A stretch of 64,000 bases of DNA, from NCBI RefSeq assembly GCF_030704535.1, contig NC_081811.1, positions 981,501-1,045,500 of the forward strand, written 5' to 3'. The DNA is from Vitis vinifera. Lineage: Eukaryota > Streptophyta > Magnoliopsida > Vitales > Vitaceae. Made by a program: the position numbers and the translations under genes. Positions 56,571 through 64,000 of this stretch are shown piece after piece; position 1 is the first letter of the stretch, and the number at the start of each line of letters is the position of its first letter. Under the pieces are notes generated by a model. The model worked only from the letters and a program-made list of their open reading frames with translations. It was not told the origin of the DNA and ran no database searches.

Positions 56571-57103
56571 TGTTTATTATAAAACCATCAGAGTGCTTAA
56601 ACCTCTCTTAATTACACAATAAAATAAATTAATTTTCCTTTTGCAGAGGCATAAATTTAATATATCAATTTCAATTTTTTTTCATCCCAAAATTTTTAAT
56701 CATCTCATTGCATTGTATGGAAAGAATCGTTAAATCAATACCCTCAAATTATATGCATAAAGTTTTGATCTCAATCTTACTAATAATAGAGCTGCTTGCT
56801 ATTATTCTTGTATCAGATCTGGAGCAGGGTATTGATTTAGTGTCGGTTCTGCTTCTGAACGCTTCTCTTTTGCAGAAAAAAAAAAAAAAATGGAAAAGAA
56901 AAAACGAAAAGTTTTCCCTTGTGATGGCCAGGCATGCTTTTTTATGGGGTCCATAATGTTCTTTTCTCAAATCTAGCGTAAGGTATCAAATTCAATTTGC
57001 TAAGAATAAAAAATTTGTGGGATCCCTGCGCATATTTTCATATACAAAGTTGGTTCCTGGTTTTCTCTATATATATGTGGCACCATCTTCACCATGCCAC
57101 AAA

Positions 57104-58500
57104 CACGAATTTGTGGAGCAAGGAAAATGAAACACCTCTACAAAATGTGGCAGAACTGACCATTTTCACTATGCATTGGCTGGAGAATACTTTGGTGAAC
57201 ATTTATTCTTTCCCAATTTAGTCCACACACAAATGTAAGGAATGCTTAATTTCGAGGTTTTGTCTATATGTTTTCTGCTGTGATGATAATATATATAGGT
57301 TTTGTTTATATTCTTGTCCAATAATTCTAATGAACACTTATCTTGTGGTGCTCGACAGATTTGTCTTCTCAAATAATCCATCTTTATAAAGCACTTGTTA
57401 ACTATGCCAACAAGCAAGGAGTCTCCCCTCTCCATGTAAGATTTTCTCTTGTTGGAAAAAGAATGCTCTATGGCTAGCTAGACTGCCACAGGCTTCTTGC
57501 CATACTGTAGGATCCTCCTTCTCACACTGTGGCACCTTGTTATGAATAATCCACATATGATGAAATTGTAATGGAATCCAGTCGCAGCAAAAAGGGTTCC
57601 AGCCAGGCGGCATGTCACTGCATATGCTGGAAATGTAGCAACTTCAATCCATCTGTAAGGACACAGAACTGCCCTGACCTTTACTCCTTGGCCATTCATG
57701 GCATTGACTCAGGGAAGAAGAACATAGTGTTACTACCGATGGAGAATAGGCATTCCCATGTGTATCAGCTTTTACTGAAGATAAATATTCCGAAAGATAT
57801 ACTGTATTTGGTGGAGTGGATGATAAAGGGAAAAGTGCATTGCATCTTGCTGCTATGTTTACTGGTTATCATCTTCGCTCTCTCCTTATGCTGCATATGG
57901 GAAATCAAGTGGTATAAGGTATGAGACATCAATTTCTCTTTCTTTTTAAAGGCTTTTTCATTATGTACCTATCGTAAAATACAAAATCCAGCCACTAGAT
58001 ACTAAGGACATTGGCTAGCTATTTTTGAGTAATTGGTTTTTGTGGTATATCGTGATTTTCCTTTTATATACTTGCTTTTTATGGCAGTACCAGACAATAA
58101 AACATATTTTCTCACATGAACACGAAGATCTGGTGCAAAAGGGTGGACAATGGCTGGCTAGCAAAGCCAATTCATGCCGGTGGTGGCTACTCTCATTGCA
58201 ACTGTTGCCTTCACCACATCAGCAGCTGTACCAGGAGGCACCAAGAAAACAGCATTTCATATCTTTGCAATTTCGTGACTTATCGCTCTTTGATTTTCAG
58301 TCGCCACATCTAGGTATCAAGAACAAGACTTTGGCTCTGATTTGCCCAGCGAGCTTTTGGTTGGACTAACTTCTCTTTTCACATCCATATTGGCTACCTT
58401 GGTCATTTTCTGTACAGGCCACTTCTTTGTTCTGAGAAAGAGCTCAGAATTGCCGCACTAACGTGCCTTCCAGAAATATTTTTTGCAATAGCCTAGCTAC
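57104..58500 (+). pseudogene. Ankyrin/PGG pseudogene (right arm)
   Basis: Plus strand: exon-1 tail ending at 57188 (TATGCATTGGCTGGAGAATA, then TTTG|GTGAAC) and exon-2 remnant 57357-57435 (IIHLYKALVNYANKQGVSPL). Next comes an inverted PGG tail at 57700-57440 (minus: VLCPYRWIEVATFPAYAVTC). Then a second-ankyrin exon at 57700-57918 (GIDSGKKNIVLLPMENRHSH, VYQLLLK, WEIKWYK|GTATGA) and a PGG exon at 58087-58480 (HEDLVQKGGQWLASKANSC), frameshifted and lacking a clean PGG motif. This mirrors 53095-54700. Confidence 0.75.
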
Positions 58501-60900
58501 ATATATCAGGCTACTGTGATATTTTTTTTATAATGAATAAGAAACAAGTACTCTCTTTTGTATGCTATTCGATCCCTTCATATTATACTCTATTTAGGTT
58601 TATAAGAGCATTGAAAAAAAAAATGAAGAGTTCGAGAGTAATTATTTCATTAAATTACTACTCCATTTTTTATAAATGGCACATAACTATCTTAAATGAT
58701 ACATATTAATATAATATCAAAGTGGCAGATGCATTACACTAAGAACAAAAATAACCTACTTTATTTATGTTGGGCTCAATGTTTTAGAACCAAACAGTAG
58801 CAAACAATTTGATCAGTCCAACCATTGATTGGGCCCTGATCTGGTTTGGTTCACCATATTCGATAGGAGATGAATTGGACCGGTATTGATCCGAACCACC
58901 CATGATCCAACCACTGAATTTGTGGACCGGCTCAGCTAATTCAAGCCTATGTGAACTAACATTTTTCTCTTTTGACAAAAGTACAACTAGTGAATGGGCC
59001 GAGACTTCACACAAGCCTGAACATCGCCCATAAGTAAGGCATCTAATAACCAACATGTATCAATGTGTGGGTGGCATTCTTTAAAGATTGTTTTTGTTTC
59101 TTCTAGATGCGGGATTTCTTCAAATGGTTTGTTTTATAATAATGTTATACATGCTTAGGCTAGGTTTGAATTTTGAAGAGGCCCTTTTGTGGGCAAAATG
59201 CTAACATGGACCAGAAGGCAATGACTGGCCTCTTGTTTGCACATATGCATTTAAATTATATATACACATTATTTTAAAACTTCAAAATAAATATAAATGT
59301 TTATCTATATTATAAGATGATAAATATTAAAATAATATAGTTAAAAGAATTAATAATTTTTAACATAGTAAAATAGTGTATACATATATATATATGTAGC
59401 AATTTAAATTTGAGTACATTTAATTTTGACAAATAGACAAGTATTAATAAGTCTATATGTTATCCTTATTATAATTTAAGCATAAGCAATCAAACGAATT
59501 TAAAATTTTTAATTATTTATACATTTTATATTTTATAATTCTTTTTAATTTTAATAAAATATAAATTATATATTTACAATGTCACACTTCAACCATTTGT
59601 GCAAACCATGACCTAATAACTTTTTCAGTTAAATAAGCAAATAAATTTTGAAAACATGATTATTTTTAGTTTTGGGATAACATTTAAAAAAGAAAAAGAA
59701 TTATCAAGAAAAATAATTTTCTCATATATTATTCTCTTATTGCCAGAATTATATGATTTGTAATCTTCTTGGTAATGATTGCAGTATTCTTCTTAGCTCT
59801 AATTTGTTTCAACTTTATGTTTTGGTTTCTTATAAGCAATACATCTCATTATTTGGTAAGAAGTCCTAGCTTTGATTCTTGTGTCATAATGTACTATTTT
59901 ACTTTAATTTTAAATGTTAAGTTTTTGTATATATGGTATATATTTCTTTTAAATAATGTAGAAAGAAGTTACTATTGAAATTTTGAATAATAAAAAAACA
60001 TTTATTATTAATTCATATTTATTTTTCTTAGCAAATGCATATAAATATTAAAATTTTTGAAAAGGGAAAGGTTTCAATCCCAAATTTAATTTATGCTTTT
60101 GAAAAAAAAAGAAAAAACTAATTTATCTTATTGTTTAATTATTGAAATTTTAACAATTCTATGGTTTTAAATTTTGAGGGAAATAAAAAGAACACCTAAG
60201 AACACCTTGTCCGAAAAAACCATATTTTTATGTGGACAAGATTTTTATAATAGTTAAGTTTCTTTCTTCATTAACAAAACTTCAATTTTTACATGAATTA
60301 AGGTTCCAAATTGTGTTCTTATTATTCCAAATTTCTTTAATACTATGTTTTAAACTAATTTCTAGGATAAAAAAAAGTTTAATTAATGGAAATGAAATAA
60401 ATTGAATTTCATTTTATTTCATTTCCTTTATCTTTTAATTATAAGAAAGCATCAACTCTAAATTTTGACATGCCCCTCAAATACAATAGGTTTCTATAAA
60501 TTGAGTCTTAAAGTTAAGATTGAGGGTTCTATCCCATTTTATTAAGCAAGTTGCTAATAGGAAAAGGAAATTAGTACTTTACTTCTTTTCATTTAATTTG
60601 CCTCACTTTATTAATTTATTGGTCATATATATTCTTCAAGAAGTCAATAGCACTTCACTTTTCCTTTAAAAAGAAATGCTTTAAATCACTGGCTTAACAT
60701 CATTCCTTGAACTTTTGCATTTGCAATTTTGTTTCTTTTCCTTTTACTTTTTATTTTTTTATATCTACATTTATATATTCCTAGGGACAAAATAATGCTT
60801 TTCTTTTTCTTTTTAGTTGGGCAAATTTGTAATATATATATATATATATATATATTTATGAGAATGAAATTTTAGTTTTGAACTTAATAAAGAGAATTTT
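58501..60900. other. AT-rich intergenic DNA
   Basis: No gene supported. 58790-58950 is a GC-richer block of ACCGGT/GATCCAACC words resembling a dispersed plant repeat. (TA)n tract near 60832-60855. Confidence 0.4.
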
Positions 60901-61236
60901 CACTTTTGCTTTTTTATTTTTGATTTTTAGGGTTATCGTGTTCCGTGAATTCAAGACAATGTTTCCTTCGTCTTTATCTTTATCTTTTTCTTTATGGAAA
61001 TGAGGGAAAGGATTGGATCCATTGTTTTTCATGTATAGTGTTCTTAATTTATTTTTTCATTCCAATTACAATATGAAAAAGAGATATATAGCTTTCACAT
61101 TTATAATCACTTCCATATTTTTTTGCATCTTTTTTTATAAGGCATTAATGCAGATGATCTTTTTTTTAACATTAAGGTATCTAGCTAGCTAACCTCCAAT
61201 TTATTTATAGGAATTGCAGATGATCAACTTTGTGAT

Positions 61237-64000
61237 ATGAGTTCCAATATGGCAGAATACACTGGATCTGGAACTACAAAGAACGATGAAGTTAGGAGAA
61301 AATTATTCGACTCTGCTATGCAAGGCAAATGGGATGAAGCGGTGCAAGTCTACGAGCAACAACCCTGGCTCCGCCCGGAAAAGATCACCGAAGGTGGTGA
61401 CACACCACTGCATATAGCTGTCCGGGATCGCCAAGAATGGGTAGTTGAAAAAATGGTTAAGCTTGTTGGAACTCATTCTCAACAATCTGAGGATGTTCTG
61501 AAATCAAAAAACAAGAAAGGGAATACCCCTCTCCATTTAGCAGCATCGATAGGTAATGTTTCAATGTGCGAATGCTTCACTAAGGAGCACAATGATCTGG
61601 TAGGTATTTGTAATGAAGATGGGGAAAACCCCCTCTTCTTGGCAGCTCGCCATGGTAAGATACAGGCTTTCATTTGCCTCCTAGAGAAAGCTTGTGAAAC
61701 AGGTCTTGCCTCTAGCGACAATATCCATCGTAGGAACAAAAAAGGCGAAACAATTATTCATTGTGCCATCGCTGGAGGACACTTCGGTAAGCATTACCAT
61801 CCACCCATCATAGTCTTGCACATGCATGCACTCTGTAAATTAATCTTAATAAATAACAGTACTTGTGTTTTTCTGCTTGACAGAACTAGCATTTCTAATA
61901 ATTGAAAGATATAAAGATCTCGGTAGCAGCCGTGATGAGAAAGGAGTCAGCCCTCTCCATCTCCTGGCAAGTCAGCCTACTGCATTCAGAAGTGGAACTC
62001 GCCTCAGCCTGTTTGACAAAATCATTTATCATTGTAAGTCCACGTCTCTTCCCAACCAAAATCCAATCCAACCAACTTAGCAATCACAATATTATTAAGA
62101 CCAAACTCCTTTGTCATTTTACAAGGTATATTTGTCCTTCCAACGCATTTTGGAGATGCCAAGAAATCGGACAATCCAGCAGAGAGGCAAACACTTGAGA
62201 AATTGCTGCCTGTGCCTTGGAACAACATCAAAGGACTGTTTTTCCTTATAGTCAAATTTATCAAAATATGCATTAATCCTTCAGGTGGAGAAAAAGCAGA
62301 AAACGCTAGGAGGGCCTTGGATGAGGAGACGCCTGCACAGGCGATCTTTGAACAAGGGTCGGCTTCCACCCCTGGTCAAGGTAATGAGCATAGGATTTTA
62401 ATTATATTTGTCAATATTAATTATTCATTATGAAATAATGTTTTTCTGTACAAATTCATTCATGAAATATCCTCACTCAACCTCCTTTTACAGGTGCTCA
62501 TGAGCACAGTAAAGAGGATAAAAAAAAGGTGGGGTTGAGTCAACGTCCAGATGATCTACGTAATTTTCCAGTGAACTATGATACTTGCTTCAACTTCATC
62601 AGGCTTCTAATCCAAGCAATTCTCCTAGTCTTGGGAATAGGTAGGACACCATGCTACCATCCCAAACTTCTGTATTATTATATTCAATTCAATATAGGTA
62701 GAAGGCTTAACAATATTTGTATTTTGTATGTACTTGGAAGGGCGAAGTTATATAAACAAGATACAGAAGAAGAAAGAGAAGCACGTTTGGTCTGCTAAGA
62801 TCTTGGAAAAACTACTTGATAAAAGTAAAGGCCATTGGTATGATAGCACTGGAAAAGATCCTGTATACACGGACAGAACAATCCTTTACGAAGGGGAAAA
62901 ATCGATGGAAGCTCCATGGTCGGATTTGCCAAGTAAGACACCCGAAAAGGTCCCGGAATATGAGGAAAGCTCCAAAGAAGGTAAGAAAATAAAAACTTTA
63001 AATCTGATTGAATTATTTAATGCGATATTTGATTCACGAAAAAGTATTAAGGAAATGCATCTAATAATGATGGTTTTGAAGTGCCAAATTAGTGTTTATA
63101 GTTTAAAATATGAAAATAATATTTTGATATTTTGTTTAAGATAACTCTTTTTTTAAAAGTATTATTTATGTTTTGGGTGGTTTATGCTTTGTACAAATAC
63201 TTCTGAACCTTCTGTTATTAATATTTGTGTTGTGAATGAATGATAGGGACAAGTGAAAAAGGAGTTGGTAATGACATGCACAAACAAGTCGAAAGTTCTA
63301 CTAATCTCATGCACAAACTACTCGAAGAAGCTCAAAGATCTACTGGCCTTATACACGAGCTACTCGAGCAAGCTCATAGATTACCTACCATGAATGAAAA
63401 CAACCAAAAATGGCACAAAAGTATCAAGGAAGGTAATTTGTCTTTCAAATCAGCTAATTTGAAGGAGAATAAAAATTTTCATAAACACTTAGACTGTGCT
63501 TGATTATTGAAAAGTACTAAAGAAAGTAAAAAAATGCTAAAAAAATTATGTTTTCTTTGTTGGTTTTATTGTAAAAAATACAAAAAAAATAATTAAAAAT
63601 AATTAAAAATTTATACATTTTTAAATTATTTAATCTTCATAAAATAGAGGAAAGTAAGAGAAATGAGTTTGAAGAAGTATATAAAAATAAGTTATAGACT
63701 ATAAATTTATTTTTATTTTTTTATTTTTGTTTTACTTTTTCTCTTTATTTTCATTTTGCTTAGATTTTTCCTCAAAATTTTTGAAACCAAATCAGGGTTG
63801 TTTTTTAATGTCATGTAATATAAAATTTTGAAAATTAATTAATTATAGTGCGCGCCCAACTGGTTTGAGCATCCACTTTAAAAAAGTTTTGTAATGACAT
63901 GTTCAATTAACCTTGTGACAGATTCAAATTGGGCTCTAATGCAAACGATGTGTAAAGCCGTCAACCAAACTGCGAAAAAATTGGGTGATGAGCTTCTTTC
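61237..64000 (+). CDS. Ankyrin-repeat PGG-family gene 5, 5' part (ITN1/ACD6-like)
   Basis: Exons: 61237-61786, 61884-62033, 62126-62380, 62494-62640, 62741-62980, 63247-63432, 63922 onward, cut by the window edge. All are phase 1 and in frame with no stop. ATG 61237 (MSSNMAEYTGSGTTKNDEVR) lies at the same place as the gene 3 start. Ankyrin repeats: [85 protein letters not shown]. Exon 4 has the conserved RNFPVNYDTCFNFIRLLIQA hydrophobic segment. Exon 6 contains a doubled LLEEAQ/LLEQAH helix. The second ankyrin block and the PGG domain should lie beyond 64000. Exon 3 appears to include a former intron. The promoter region has lost the leader exon kept by gene 3. Confidence 0.85.
62126..62380 (+). 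other. Exon 3 of gene 5 with a likely exonised intron
   Basis: In genes 1 and 2 this position is two exons separated by an intron. Here the first half ends WNNIKGL where the paralogues have a GT donor (..KRPG|GT). The donor site is changed to TT, and the sequence reads on in frame through FFLIVKFIKICINPSG (which includes an intron-like CCTTCAG acceptor) into the linker. Confidence 0.5.
63500..63795. mobile_element. MITE-like repeat in an intron of gene 5
   Basis: Counterpart of 41333-41632: shares TTTCCTCAAAATTTTTGAAACC and the TTGGTTTTA...AAAAATAC core, just after the same exon's donor. Its terminal inverted repeats are more eroded. Confidence 0.55.

Noticed and set aside
57478-57699. Minus-strand frame with VLCPYRWIEVATFPAYAVTC as a separate small gene
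   Set aside because: It is an inverted piece of the PGG exon inside a pseudogene, with no start context or upstream exons on that strand.

Overview
This is a stretch of plant (eudicot) nuclear chromosome. Genes are split by short GT-AG introns, and the intergenic sequence is AT-rich and full of LTR retrotransposons, LINE relics, MITE-like repeats and microsatellites. The antisense protein of the gypsy element and the run of ankyrin/PGG genes look most like grapevine (Vitis), but that assignment rests on family recognition and was not searched.

Layout. (1) 1-1856, minus strand: 5' part of a PEAPOD/TIFY4-type gene (three exons, two introns), cut off by the window edge, with a TATA box and two G-boxes upstream. 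(2) 3311-13603: a full-length Ty3/gypsy element of the Tat type, inserted in minus orientation. It has two LTRs, a perfect 5-bp target duplication, PBS, polypurine tract, a decayed gag-protease-RT-RNaseH-RNaseH-integrase reading frame, and a separate plus-strand gene with its own TATA box, leader intron and poly(A) signal. (3) 14447-26380, minus: ankyrin/PGG membrane-protein gene 1. Its coding frame is intact over eight exons, although one 7.9-kb intron holds LINE relics and a decayed copia element (about 20749-25030). (4) 29566-34749, minus: ankyrin/PGG gene 2, intact over ten exons, with a tandem duplication of an exon pair. (5) 36240-38770: duplicated intergenic block with a PGG pseudogene. 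(6) 39822-51313, minus: ankyrin/PGG gene 3, a pseudogene split inside exon 2 by a 7.8-kb copia element (42853-50631) that has itself lost most of pol. (7) 51840-58500: a second copy of the duplicated block plus two ankyrin/PGG pseudogenes in opposite orientation. (8) 61237-64000, plus: ankyrin/PGG gene 5, running off the right edge. It is the closest paralogue of gene 3, and the two form the arms of a large inverted duplication centred near 56 kb.

Functionally the window is an expanding and decaying cluster of ITN1/ACD6-like ankyrin-transmembrane genes next to a PEAPOD growth regulator. Both intact ankyrin genes and gene 5 share one exon plan: N-terminal ankyrin block, variable linker exons (all phase 1-1), a conserved hydrophobic segment, a second ankyrin block, and a four-helix PGG domain. 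Cluster evolution can be read from tandem and inverted duplication, exon duplication, transposon insertion, deletion and internal inversion. I found no CRISPR array, tRNA, rRNA or prokaryotic system.
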